Shown in pieces: positions 29,926-40,939 of a DNA stretch of 64,000 nucleotides; positions within the stretch are counted from its first letter, which is position 1, and every line of letters begins with the position of its first letter. The stretch is from NCBI RefSeq assembly GCF_003286085.1, contig NW_020825327.1:1426001-1490000 (forward strand), in the 5' to 3' direction. A program made the position numbers and the translations under genes. A model generated the notes under the pieces. It made no database searches. It was not told the origin of the DNA and was given only the letters and a program-made list of their open reading frames with translations. The stretch comes from Drosophila persimilis. Lineage: Eukaryota; Arthropoda; Insecta; Diptera; Drosophilidae.

Positions 29926-30365
29926 TGTCGGGTCAAGCAGCTTAAATATTTTAAATTATTGCCAGTGGTGCGGCCCAAAGGAAATGCATTTTGGTGTTGT
30001 CGTTTCCAATGCCCCCACTGCAAAGATCATTTGCTACCGCATATGCGCATGCAGCGGAATTCTTTCGTCTCCTTATGTCGCAATCTCTCGGACTCGGCTT
30101 AACAGCGTCCCCGAGCAGCTCTAACGCTCTCGGGCTATCATACGCTCCCGCTTGCGTCTAAGCTTACTGCATGAGCAGTCTTGAGCTAATCGTCGCAGCT
30201 ATTAGACTAACATCCTCGCATCAATCGTTCGCCCCAATCATCCCCATATGTACATACGCGATAAGTTGGTTTACATTTGCAAATAAATTGTGAATTATAA
30301 ACAGCCTCTCGACTTTCATTAACTTCAAATTGCAACAGTTGTTAAAAACGCTTAATAGCTTAACA
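29926..30365 (+). repeat. 3' LTR of element C (440 bp)
   Basis: Matches 17680-18153 but lacks a 34-bp segment. It is followed by gccag at 30366-30370. Confidence 0.9.
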
Positions 30366-30701
30366 GCCAGAATCACGAAACCAATTTCACTCTTTCTCGC
30401 TCTGTCTCACTCTAACACACAGGTTTCATGGTCGGTTTTGCCAATTGCAAAATATGAGTTCAAGGATCTCAGAACCCATAAGAGCTAGAGCAACCAAATT
30501 TGGTATCCACACTCCTGTGATATCGGACCTTGACCGTTTTGTGTCAAAATTTCGCCGCACCCCCTTCCGCCCACGCAAAGGACGAAAATATGGGGCAACC
30601 ACAAATCTCAGAGACTATTAAGGCTAGAGTAACCAAATTTGGTATCCGCACTTCTGTTAGATCTCACTATAAAACGTATATCTCAGAATATATCTCAGAG
30701 A
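30366..30701. repeat. Dispersed repeat, right part (target of C)
   Basis: Continuation of the repeat left of element C. A module with GCTAGAGCAACCAAATTTGG at 30485-30530 recurs imperfectly at 30610-30660. No gene was seen. A short similar phrase (CTCGCTCTGTCTC, then GGTCGG and TTGCAAAAT) recurs at about 45338-45370. Confidence 0.6.
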
Positions 30702-32123
30702 TGTTGCAAGTGCGGAGTTAAAACCTTCTCAAACAATTTGGGAATAGCGGATAACATTGCTATACCTCTTTTGCTACCTTTTTTATGGAGAGGAATAATA
30801 AACGACTACTTCCAGATCGGCGGGAAGCAAGAAGAATCAATGGACAGGGTGAATAGTTTAAGCAATGGTCCACACAGAGCCTCGACGCAGTACCTGAGTA
30901 CACAACCTGGAACCCCGTCTGGACCCAGTGAAAACACTGGCTTAACTAGTCGAAGATCATGAAGTAGGGAATATTCATTTAACAAGGGACTGAAATGCCG
31001 TTCGACCTCGGTAATCCGTATGGGTACGGTTGACCAGAGTAGCTTTCCTCAGAATAGGTGGTTTGGAGAAACTGGGCAAAAAGATCGGCAATTGCCTGAT
31101 CATTATTTGCCGACGTATTAAAAAATGATAGCGAGGATGGGTGTGCGGACGTTCTACGCTTACTGTTTACGAAGCAGTAAAACTGTTTAGGGTCCTGAGA
31201 AAAACGTATCCTGCATCGATATAGGTAGTTTTTATAGCATTGTGCATTAACAACTGAAAAGTTTGACCGAGCTGTTACATAGCGAGAGTGAGAAGTAGGA
31301 GAGCCCACTTCTTGAAATTTTTTATAAAGTCTTGATTTTAAGTTTTTTAGACTGGATAGCTCTTTGGTAAGCCTAGGGGGATTTCCAGATCTAATCGGAC
31401 AAGAAAGCGGGACACAAGAATCAAAAAATGTGCCAGGAGCATTGTAAAAAATGTTTGTGCCTTTTATGACATCAGTGCACAAGTACAAAGCGGACCAATC
31501 AAAATCCCTAATGAGTTTATTAAGCTTCGTAAGCTCGGCTTTACGAAAGCAATGGACACGTTCAGGTGGCCTACTCGACCGATCCAATACAGTTGGTCCT
31601 ATATCTAGCGACACTTCGAAAGTAGGATGGTAGGCGTCTTCAGGTATAGAGAGCGGAAGGGCTCGGGTTAACAACACTAAGGTCGGATCCGATACAAAGC
31701 ACAGATCAAGCAATCGACCCAAGGAATTTTTCACATGGTTGACCTGAGACTGGGACAGGTCAAGCAAGCCGTCAACAAAGTCATGTCGTGACATGGGCAC
31801 TAGGTTACTAGACTCGTTTACCGAAGACCAAACAGTTCCTGGCAAGTTGAAATCACCAAGAACTATCATATGATCTTTATCTGATAGCGAGGAAGAAACA
31901 GCAGTTAAAGGGGACAAATGCTGCTCATAAATAGAGATATCCGAAGAAGGTGGTATATACAGCGAAAGCGGGAAGAATCAGTGTTACACACAGGATTTCC
32001 AGTTCCTGTTGAACTTGGACTGTGAAGTGTTCCGACGTGAAGTAAGAGTCCACTGCAATTAGAACCCCCCTGCACGTCGAGACGAACGGTCCTTTCTTAA
32101 AGTTGTGTAACGACCTGCCAAAA
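30702..32123 (-). mobile_element. CR1/jockey-type LINE fragment E3 (endonuclease to RT start)
   Basis: The minus strand encodes the endonuclease and the linker to RT. A 312-codon frame (31917-30979) has VLGDFNLPGTVW and ends just before RT; a shifted frame at 32131-31925 has the upstream GVLIAVDSYFTSEHF. Both ends are truncated: at about 32123 it joins BEL-like leader, and at about 30702 it stops inside RT sequence. It is highly similar to 44340-45320 (plus strand) and 62208-63370 (minus strand). Confidence 0.82.
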
Positions 32124-32570
32124 CCTATCAAACCAGTGCGCCAGACAAACGCTAATAGGAGGAGAGGAGAACAGTTGCAGCAGCAGCTAATGAGAGAGAG
32201 AGAGCTACTGAACAGAAAGTTACGAGAGTGAGAGAGAAAGAACAGTTATTTAAGTTTAGGTGATAGGGAGAGAGTGATAAAACAATAAAAGCTGCCATAC
32301 GAGAGCGGACTGCAATGCAATGTATGCGTACTCACTCACTGCAACAACACAAACACGACAGGCCGACGCCGAAAAAAAAAGGTAAATAATGTTTTAACAC
32401 AAATCAAACGGCATGCACTCGCGGAATAGAATAGGTTTCCAGATTGTTGGCTGGTTAGTAAGTTAATTAAAGTTTATTTAGGAAAACACCGGCTGTTTAT
32501 TCAAAACAAAAGGAAAAAATGCGGAGCGCAAAGCAAAAACGCGTCTGATCACTACGAAAGAGAACGAACG
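32124..32570 (+). mobile_element. BEL-type LTR/leader fragment J
   Basis: No gene. About 440 bp are similar in sequence to the reverse complement of 42695-43125, the leader/LTR region of minus-strand BEL element I. The match ends just before the position corresponding to the gag ATG of element I. Purine-rich GAGAGA tracts and GTACTCACTCACTGCAACAAC are shared. LTR boundaries could not be set. Confidence 0.6.
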
Positions 32571-34395
32571 ATTTTTTCATATGTTTCTCGGAAAAACGCT
32601 ATTTTTATGCCATATGGTAATCGCGTGAAGCGATAGGAGCCATTACTCGTTGAAAAGGACGTTATATTTCTTGAACTTTCTTCAAGTTATATTTGGTGAA
32701 AGTCTGACATCAGATCTAGACATGAAAAGTATTTGGCTTTACCCAATTGATCAAGAATATCATATATTCTGGGCAGTAGGACTTTGTCTGATAATACTTT
32801 TTTGTTTATTTGTCGGTAGTCAATCACTAGGCGCCATCTTTTATTATTTGAATTTGGTAATGATTTTTCGGTACGATTAATAATGGACTGTTATATTCCA
32901 AGACTGAGGGTTCTACTATTTTGTCTTTTATTAGTTTGTCCACTTGTTTTATTACTTCCTCTTTTTGACTGTGGGGAATTCTATAGTTTTTAATATATAC
33001 CAACTCATCATCTTTCATTCTTATCTTTTGTTTATAAAAATTATTAGTTGATATCGATTCGGTTTCTCTTCCAAATTTGTCACTGTATTTGGTGCATAGT
33101 TCTGTGAGAATGGTTTTGAACGATGGGGGAAAATTTGTATTTAGTTTGTTTAAAATTTCGGTGTGTTTAGGATTGTTGCTGTTCTTTACTATGTCGTAAT
33201 GATCTAATGACTCGAATTTTATGGCATCTAGTTTAATAATTGCATTTGTTGTATGTAGGATTCGGACGAAGGTGTTTCGAGAATCTGAAATAGAGTTTCC
33301 TATGTATACTTCATTTTGGATCTCTTGGTTTGGATGACTATGTATTTGGTTGCTGTATTTATAGCAATCTTTCGGAAAACTTCGGAGCGGGCTGGTAAAA
33401 TTGTTAAGTTGTTATGTAGAGTGTGTTGAATTGGAATGTTGATGGGGAAACGAAGATTATTTGTTGTTAGTATGCGCCAATCATTTTCTTCTTTTAAGTG
33501 TATTTGGCAATTGAATTTTTTCATGAATTTTTTCATATACCTATAATTCTATCACATGGTATGGGAAAGTCTGAATATACTATTTGAAAACTATGGGGCA
33601 TAGCATATTTTCCTGAAAGAAGTTCTCTGAACGCTAATCCTTTAGAATCGGTGGTTCCTTCACCAATGCCTTTTTTTGTGCCAATTTTTGTGATAATTTT
33701 GTAATCTAGGTTACGAAATGTGTCTGAACTTTCTTTAAGTAAAGATATGTCTGCAGTATGTCAGTATCAACTAATTATGTTTTGCGTGTTTTTTAATTTT
33801 GTAATGAAACAAATAGATTTAAATTGAGATTTTTCGTGTTAACCGTTGTTTTTACTGTTGTTGTTTTCTCAAGGGTGCCTCCTAGTTTTCCGGCAGGGTT
33901 TGAACCTGTTGGACATTGTTGGTCTGTTTATTGTTGTTACTGTTAAAGGTACTACCGTTTTGACGGTTGTTTCCTCTATAATTTCCACGTCCTCTTCCGT
34001 AGTTGTTGTAATTATTCTGGCTATTATTTGCTATTAATTGCTTCCTTAGTGCTGAAATTATCAGCATGCTCAGGTGGCAATCCCTCATCGATATACGAAG
34101 ATTCGAGTAACTTTCGTAAATTGTCGATTTTATTGGTAAATTGAGTGGCTGTTTTGCCTTTTTGATAGACATTTGCCATTTTTGCTTTTACAACGTCGGA
34201 TGTTTCACCGACAATTCTGTCTTGCAATTCCTTTATTACTGCACTAATCGTTGTCTCGTTTTGAACTATTGCTATGGCTTCATATGAGCCTTTTGTCATA
34301 TCAACCAATTTAATTGCCGTTATGAATCTTTGTAAATGGAGCTTTTTTCCATCAAATTCTGGCACTGCATGCGAAATTTCTTTTACTATTTACTA
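32571..34395 (-). mobile_element. 412/mdg1-like Ty3 fragment K (gag to RT start)
   Basis: Minus strand, order gag (34365-33885), protease-region remnants, then RT N-terminus (33140-32571). Gag has the MPEFDGKKLHLQRF and VKAKM segments and an N/G/R-rich tail. RT shows VYIKNYRIPHSQKEEV, NSPLLIVPK, then DYRQINKK, ILDQLGKAKYFSCLDLMS and SNGSYRFTRLPYG, in pieces separated by stops. Ends are truncated on both sides; no LTR is visible. The lineage call rests on these RT blocks. Confidence 0.75.
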
Positions 34396-34774
34396 TTTCG
34401 TTGGGCCGTCAGCCATCGGGTGCTACAGGGGGACAAACGGATGACGGGTCGGCTCGCACAACTGTGAACTCGGAACTGAGGCGCAGCCGCTCCGTGCGAC
34501 TATACTCTCCCCGTGAGGGCGGCTGGAAACAGGTCCTAGCACGGTCATGTCTCTGCTAGGATGTTGGCGAATGGTAGTCGGGCGGAGAGAAGAAAACTCT
34601 CAGTGAAATTACCCCAATCCAAGGTGACACTGTCATATGCCGAGGGATGCATGGCCGGGGGGGTGCCCGGTCGCTAATATGCGGACTCTGGATACCTGCC
34701 GACCTCCAGTTTAAATCAGGCTTCCCGGTGCAAGCGGGCTAGGCCTCGGGTGACCAACCCCTTCCCGCCTACTC
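34396..34774 (+). other. LINE G 5' leader
   Basis: 379 bp of GC-rich non-coding sequence with several self-complementary segments. It ends at CTCGTGGGAACTACT before ATG. It may carry an internal promoter or RNA structure; no specific motif could be proven by eye. Confidence 0.55.
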
Positions 34775-35550
34775 GTGGGAACTACTATGTCAAACAATCA
34801 AAATATAAAAACAAACAAAACCGCAAAGGAGCTCGGTACTCTTCTTAAAGTACCGGAGGGACAAGCCAATCCCTCTGCACCATCGCCTGGGAAGCCGGGT
34901 CCAAAGAAGACGGGGAAGCAGACTGAGTCAGTCCACCGTCTTCAGGCAGCAGCCGCAGCGAGGGGGGGCCCGAAAAGCCAATCGGGTCCCTCCAAGGGCG
35001 AAGCGGATACCGGGGTGGCTGCCAAGCAGAGCGTAATCGCAGCTGGTAAGCGCACCGGGACCGAAGAACCCATGGGAGCCCCGGCGGGCAGCGTCTCTGC
35101 ACCACGGGGAGGAAAGCCGTCGTACCAGGACAGGAGACGAGCGGCTTTCATCCTGTCCAACGAAGACCCGAACTTCAGGGCGTCAGCCGAAGGAAAGGAG
35201 CAGAGGCTGTGGGCCTCCTCAATCCTTCCACTGTTCCAGCCAGCCAAAGCCGGAAAGGGCGCAGCCAAGGCCCCCAACAAGCGGCAACGCTCAGCGGAGG
35301 ACCCCGCGAATCAGCCAGGCCAAGCCCAGTAAGCCAAGCGGGTGAAGACCCACCTCACGAACTGGTCGTTCGCTGAGGTGGCAAGGGGCAGGACCCTGAT
35401 CGGTGTCCTGGACAGGGGCGGCGAGGACGGCAATGTGCCTCGCGATAAGTGGCACCTTGTGGAGAACGAGCTCCAGGACCGGTTCCTACTGGAACTGCGG
35501 ACCACAAAGTGCGCAGACTGCTCGGCCAAGGACATCGGCCTAATTGTGGG
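34775..35550 (+). pseudogene. LINE G ORF1, nonsense and C-terminal fusion
   Basis: An in-frame ATG at 34787 (codon 5) or a start at 34775 opens a lysine/proline/alanine-rich N-terminus followed by GGKPSYQDRRRAAFIL. TAA at 35330-35332 interrupts, but the same frame goes on with the ORF1 C-terminal block (ARGRTLIGVLDRGGEDGNVPRDKW). At about 35515-35535 it jumps into endonuclease sequence without a stop, so the ORF1-ORF2 junction was deleted in frame. Confidence 0.75.
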
Positions 35551-37443
35551 GTGCGATGCCAATGCACATCACTGTCAGTGGGGAAGCACTGACACAAACG
35601 AAAGGGGTGAGTACCTTTTCAGTTACTTACTGACCACTCAGATGGTCTTATTAAACCGGGGTAGTGATACCACCTTTATTATTAAAAACCGCAAGGAGGT
35701 CCTGGACCTCACGCTTGCCTCTCATGAGATACAGCGTAACATTGTATCCTGGAGGGTCCTGGAAGAGCACTCCTTCTCGGACCACAGGTACGTGGAAACT
35801 GTCTTCTCCTTCGCAGTACCGAAGCCAGTCTGATTCCGGAACATCAGGCGGACAAACTGGACTCGGTACTCTGATTACCTCTGTCGTGTTCTCCCTGAGC
35901 CCCCATCTGAGGAGGAGTTCTCCACGGAGGCCACGACTCGTCTTCTTAAGATCTTTACCGACAAAGCATGCCCCTCTGGCAAGAACAGAGGCCGGAAGAA
36001 ACCTGAATGGTGGAATCCAGAACTGGGTGAACTCCGGAAAGCCTCCCGGAGACTCTTTAACAAAGCTCAGGCTGAAAACGTTGAGCAAAACTGGGCTGAT
36101 TACAAGGACACTCTGTCAACCTATAACAAAGAACTTAGGAAAGCCAAACGCGCCTCTTGGCGCAAGTTCTGTAGCGATATCGAGAACAACTCGCACCCGC
36201 GCAGAGTTCTCTCGAAGACAACACCCACCCTGGGCTACGTGAAGAACGCCGTCCAGTCTTGGACTACGTCCAGCGATGAGTCGCTAAATCTTCTCCTAAA
36301 TACCCACTTCCCTGGCTGCGATGAAAACGGACCCAACTACCTCGCGCCTCCTTCTGTCGCCTCAAATGCCATCCTGAGACTGCTAAGCCGGGAGAATATT
36401 TCCTGGGCGATCAGAAGCTTTAAACCCTACAAGTCCGCGGGGCCAGACGGCATTTTCCCTGCCCAACTGATTCACGCGGGACATAAAGCCATTAACTGGC
36501 TCAAAATAATTTACGAGGGAATCTTCTCCAACGGGTGCATTCCTGACACCTGGCTTCAAACCAAAGTCGTATTCATACCCAAGGCAGGCAAGCCCTCGCA
36601 CACTGCCCCAAAAGATTTCGGACCCATAAGTCTATCGTCTTTTCTTCTAAAGGCGATGGAGCGGCTCCTGGGGCTGCATCTCACGGCGTGCATTCCGCCC
36701 AGTCTGATCTCAGACTCCCAGCATGCCTATCGGAAGGGAAGATCCACCGAAACGGCCCTACACTCGATCACATCGATCATCGAAGCGTCCCTTAACTTTA
36801 AGGAGTACACCCTAGTAGCCTTCCTCGACATAGAAGGCGCCTTTAACAACATCCTTCCGACCGCCATCACGGGCGCACTGACGGATCTGGGCGTTGACTC
36901 CAGGACGGTGAGCCTGATCGATCAGATGCTACAATGCAGGACGGTTGAGGCATTACTGGGGACGTCAACGGGTAACAGATTTGTCAATAGAGGCACACCG
37001 CAGGGCGGAGTCCTCTCGCCCCTCCTATGGAACATGGCAGTGAACACACTGCTGCGGGAGATAGAGGGGGGTGGCTGCCGTGTGGTGGCGAACGCGGACG
37101 ATGTTGCCATAGCATTCTCCGGAAAATTTCTGCAGACGTTGTGTGAGTGCATGACAAGTACTCTCACGAAAATGTCGAAATGGGCAGACAAATGCGGGTT
37201 AGGCGTCAACCCGTCTAAAACGGAACTGGTGCTTTTCACTAGGAGGTACAAAGTTCCGGTACTGATTCCCCCAAGACTATGTGGGGAAACGCTAGTCTTC
37301 AGCAACAACGCCAAGTATCTTGGCCTAATCCTCGATAGAAAGCTCGATTGGGAATTGAGCATAGAGGATAGAGTAAAGAAGGCCACAGTGGCCCTCTATA
37401 CTTGCAGGAAAGCCATCGGACTGAAATGGGGAATGACCCCCAC
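35535..37443 (+). pseudogene. LINE G ORF2 endonuclease part and reverse transcriptase
   Basis: The endonuclease C-terminal half (GCDANAHHCQWGS, LDLTLAS, SFSDHRYV) continues into a linker after TGA at 35831-35833 and then RT in the same frame: SAGPDGIFPAQL, FGPISLSSFLLKAMERL, QHAYRKGRSTETAL, GTPQGGVLSPLLWN. The catalytic box reads NADD instead of YADD (about 37089-37100), changing the conserved tyrosine. The frame enters foreign CR1 sequence at about 37443 and stops at 37489. Confidence 0.8.
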
Positions 37444-37633
37444 TTCTTCCACTTTGTATATCGAATTATTCCTTGCATTAACCGTTTAGGGTCTTATTCT
37501 TGGATTATAATTCCCTCTTCCATATTATATCCACCACTAATTCTCTTCCTCTTATTAAATTACTAATCCTTACACACCTTTCTAGTAATTAGTAATTGTA
37601 GTGGTATTTGTATTTTGAGATAAAAAAAAAAAT
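37444..37633 (+). mobile_element. CR1/jockey-type LINE 3' end fragment E2a
   Basis: Matches the reverse complement of 54329-54505 and of 60667-60843: the last ORF2 codons, the 3' UTR and an A-rich end (37621-37632). It is truncated at its 5' side at the G junction. Confidence 0.78.
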
Positions 37634-38631
37634 AACATACTCTACTACACTAATGTATGCTGATGATGTTTAAATCTGTCTTCTGGATCTTAACTGGATT
37701 TTTAACTGGATCTTAGTGAACTACATTTGTGGTGTTCAACTAATCTTCTTTTTCTGAACCTTTCTAAATGCAAACTTATGACATTTTACTGTCGCGCTCC
37801 ACATTTCGTCTCATATGTTCTAGGAAATCATGTCCTCGAGCGAATTTCGAGTTCAAATGACCTCGCAGTCCTTTTTGATTATAAGATGTGTTTTAACAGC
37901 CATATAGCTGCAACAGTAAATAAAGCTAAGGGTGTTTTAGCGTTCATCAAGCGTTGGTCCAAGGAGTTTGACGACCCGTACGTGACGGAACAACTGTATA
38001 TCTCGTTAGTACGTCCGATATTAGAGTATTGTTCCTGTGTGTGGAGACTGCAGTATAAATATCAGCAGGTTGTTATTGAATCCGTGAAAAAAGCAATTTT
38101 GAATATTTACCCATTGTAACTTAAACTTGGACTCGGGTAGAATCTTGCCACCCTACCGGTCTTAGTTAAATTTAATTGACCTGCGGTCGTTGCACCATCG
38201 CAAAATATGCAATGGCGTAATGTTCGTGCACAAGCTCCTTCTCAGGATTGTTGACTCCCAAACTCTCTTGGGTCATATCGACTTGGCCGTCCCTTCTAGA
38301 CCCATCTGGCCTACTATTAGGCCAATCTGCTTACCCTTATGTAGGTCTAATTATGCCGAACATGAACCTTTTAGGGTTATATGCCATAATTATAAATCCC
38401 TCTGGCATACCTTGTCCCCTGAACTATCCTTTAAACTAATAGCATGCAATATATATAACCACTTAAATATAACTAACATTTAACTTATCTTTTTTTACTC
38501 CTTTAATTAAGTACCATTATTAAAAGATAATTGTTAATTTAATAAGAATAAAATTTAGTTTAAATTTACAACTCAACTGGCCGATGTCTAGACTTTTCTT
38601 TAAAAGTCTTAACAACTGGACTTGTTGAAAC
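37634..38631 (+). mobile_element. CR1/jockey-type LINE fragment E2b (RT box to 3' end)
   Basis: Begins at the RT catalytic region (LMYADDV, about 37652) and continues through 37727-38119, containing LNLSKCKLMTF, KRWSKEFDDPY and SLVRPILEYCSCVW, then, after stops and a shift, 38190-38483 with LPLCRSNYAEHEPFRV. It is clearly more diverged from E4/E5 than they are from each other, so it is an older or different subfamily. The AT-rich end contains a perfect 8-bp stem, AGACTTTT/AAAAGTCT, at 38590-38609. Confidence 0.78.
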
Positions 38632-38820
38632 TGCAGGGCTATTAGGAACGACATGCGGGATTTGATGAGACAGACTCATAATGAAGTCGCTTCCTTCAAC
38701 TCAGGATTCAAAATGCTCAAGGATAAGTTTTTAGCGATGGAGTCTTATTTCAAAAATCTTACAGTTTTGACAGAGTCGACAAAGGCAAAGAAGGGTAAAG
38801 CTATATGCCAAACTATATAA
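38632..38820 (+). pseudogene. CR1-like ORF1 fragment E2c
   Basis: Plus-strand translation from 38632 gives CRAIRNDMRDLMRQTHNEV, which aligns with CRAVEKDMVSFMRQTRSGF in E1 ORF1 (43447 onward), just after the PHD-type zinc finger. The frame is open for 62 codons to TAA at 38818. It lies between E2b and BEL element I and is too short to be recognised by length alone. Confidence 0.7.
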
Positions 38821-39949
38821 GGCAAACTCGCACCCGCTTCTTGACGCAAATTCGCGTATCGCGTCCGCTTCCGCTTCTATCTTCCTCCGCAGCTCGCTGA
38901 ACTGGCGACTTGCTCCGACGAAATTTGTCGCGTTGTCGCTGTTCACGTGTTGCGGTCATCCTCGACGACCGACGAACCTTTGGAATTCTAACAAGAAGGA
39001 ATTAGTCGTCAATTCGAAAACAATTTCTAAATGAACCGCCTTGGACGCAAAACAGACAAATAACGCTATGTAGGACTTATAAGGCGGCCACGAATTTTCA
39101 GAGTCGTATTGACTGGGCCACAAAAATCAACGCCACATACTGAAAATCGGCGGAGAGCACGGAGCCGGTCTGCGGGTAAGTTCCCCATCCCGCCTGAGCG
39201 TTCACTATCCAAATACGCTGTCTAAGGATACTCACGAGTGCTCGTGGGCTGGTATGAAAATTCGTTTGATGCAGATGGCGAACGTATATCTGCACAAACT
39301 ACGAGCGTTTTGTCAATAACAAAGGAAACTTGGCATTATATGACATAGGAGCGTTAACTAGTCGCCCCCCAACTCGCAACAACGAAAAAGAGCACCAAGT
39401 CCCAGCCTCTTCATGGATGAAGGGATTCAAACGCTGAAGACTGGGGCCTAACTTGGTGCCTTTATGAACCCTTTCAATATCTTCTTGAGACTTATTTTTC
39501 TGCGTTATTTCGACTATTTTTAGAAACGCCTCGTCGTATTCTACGGATGACGGAATTTTCTCAAAGTTGAGACTTTTGTCTTTGCATTTTCGGATGAAGC
39601 GGAACACGAAAACGAACACTCTTAGCAGTTTGAGGTGTGACGAGTATCCCTCGATTAAATCCACTAAATAATTTGGCTTGGCCGCGACAGTCAGTTCGAC
39701 CGATTTCTTCCGACTTTCCATTTGTAGCTCTTCTTCGGAAAGCTCGAAGTGTGGATTTCTGGGCCAGCTCTCTTCTTCAAACTTTAGGAACGCTGGTCCA
39801 CCAAACCAGATTGACTGCACGATTTCCTCTACGTCACAAACTCTCAAAACTATGTCTGCTTGGTTCTGTTTTGTTGGCACATGCCGCCACGTAGCTTCAC
39901 TCGGTTCGCAACGAATGTTGACAACGACGAAGGGTGGGATCGGATCCAA
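38821..39949 (-). pseudogene. Element I RNase H end and integrase
   Basis: A minus frame 39949-39299 covers ATWRHVPTKQNQADIV (RNase H tail), then the integrase zinc region with LLRVGGRL; 39295-39098 has VRHLHQTNFHTSPRALVS; 38946-38731 begins SDNATNFVGA, the second catalytic aspartate block, and ends at the truncation. The pieces are in different frames and the third catalytic residue is missing. Confidence 0.78.
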
Positions 39950-40933
39950 TGAAGAGTAGCTTCTGAATCTGGCCAGTATATTATTTTTTCAATTGGAACC
40001 TTGAATACCGATTTTATTCGGTGACAAAGGTCTGCAAGAAGGTGAGCGGCACATAACTCAAGCGGCACGCTCCCAAGGCGTTTTCGTCTTGAGCGGCGCT
40101 ACTTTCGACTTTGCAGTCAACAAGGAGACCTCGAAACCTTGTGCAGTCTTTCTACGGATATAGACGCAGGCTCCATAAGCTCTCATGGATGCGTCGGCAA
40201 AGGCATGAACTTGAATCGGTGACATGGGATCAGTATGAACAAATCGAGGTATGGTAACTGTGCTCTCGGATGCGGTGACCTCAGGTGAGTTCGAAAACCA
40301 TTTAGTCAATTCAAACCCAGCAGTTTGAAGAACCTGAGCCACATCAGACTTAATTGTCTTTAGCTCCTCCACGCAACCAGCACCAGTCAACATGTCATCG
40401 ATATAGAAGTCGGAGTCAATAACTTCAGCAGCTTTAGGGAATGAGAGTTTTGCAGACTCACTCAACCTCTTCAAACACCGAATAGCCAAAAATGGGGCTG
40501 GTCCAGTCCTATATGTTACGGTGTTGAGCTGGTATATTCTCAAGGACTCAGACGGGTCTCTTCTCCACACTATGAGCTGGAATTGTCTATCCGCATCAGC
40601 GACCCAGACTTGGCGATACGTCTTCTTGACATCAGCTGTCAAGGCGTACCTGTTTAGTCTGAATCGGAGCAAAGTCGGATACAGCTCATCCTGTATCGTA
40701 GGACCGACCATCAAGATGTCGTTTAAGGCCACCTGAGAGGACGTTTTACAAGACGCATCGAAAACGACACGGAGCTTGGTCGACGTGCTTTGGGGCCTCA
40801 ACACACACTGATGTGGAATTAAATAATGTGGAGTTTTAGGGATTTTGTTGTCTGTGGTAGACATGTGACCCAAGGAGAGGTACTCTTCCATGAACTCCAA
40901 GTACATTTTCTTTAACTCGGGGTCACGAGACAA
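39850..40933 (-). pseudogene. Element I reverse transcriptase and RNase H start
   Basis: A 291-codon minus frame (40933-40058) holds PHYLIPHQCVLRPQSTSTK, VVFDASCKTSS, ALTADVKKTYRQV and the RT box FYIDDMLTG near 40380. A shortened connection leads into RNase H (AFADASMRAYGACVY), ending with a frameshift; PLELCAAHLLADL resumes in 40068-39850. Confidence 0.82.
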
Positions 40934-40939
40934 TCTTTT

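Larger units (their letters stand above)
17680..30365 (+). mobile_element. BEL/Pao element C, split by A2
   Basis: TG...CA LTRs at 17680-18153 and 29926-30365, a 5-bp target duplication gccag (17675-17679 and 30366-30370) and a tRNA-Trp primer site. A2 (22894-29190) interrupts it inside the integrase. Without A2 and its duplicated 5 bp the element is about 6.4 kb. Proteins are related to but clearly distinct from A. Gag and pol carry several stops and frameshifts, so it is inactive. Confidence 0.92.
34396..37443 (+). mobile_element. LOA/I-group LINE G, 5'-complete but 3'-truncated
   Basis: A GC-rich 5' leader (34396-34774), an ORF1 frame, part of an endonuclease and an RT, all in one reading frame apart from nonsense codons. 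The base composition is much richer in G+C than its neighbours. The 3' end is cut at about 37443, where a CR1-like 3' end starts, so C-terminal RT, any RNase H and the tail are missing. The left boundary is approximate and no target duplication was found. Confidence 0.75.

Noticed and set aside
32650..32880. A plus-strand hydrophobic frame of 76 codons resembling a membrane protein
   Set aside because: It is the complement of a minus-strand Ty3 RT segment (DYRQINKK to LDLMS).
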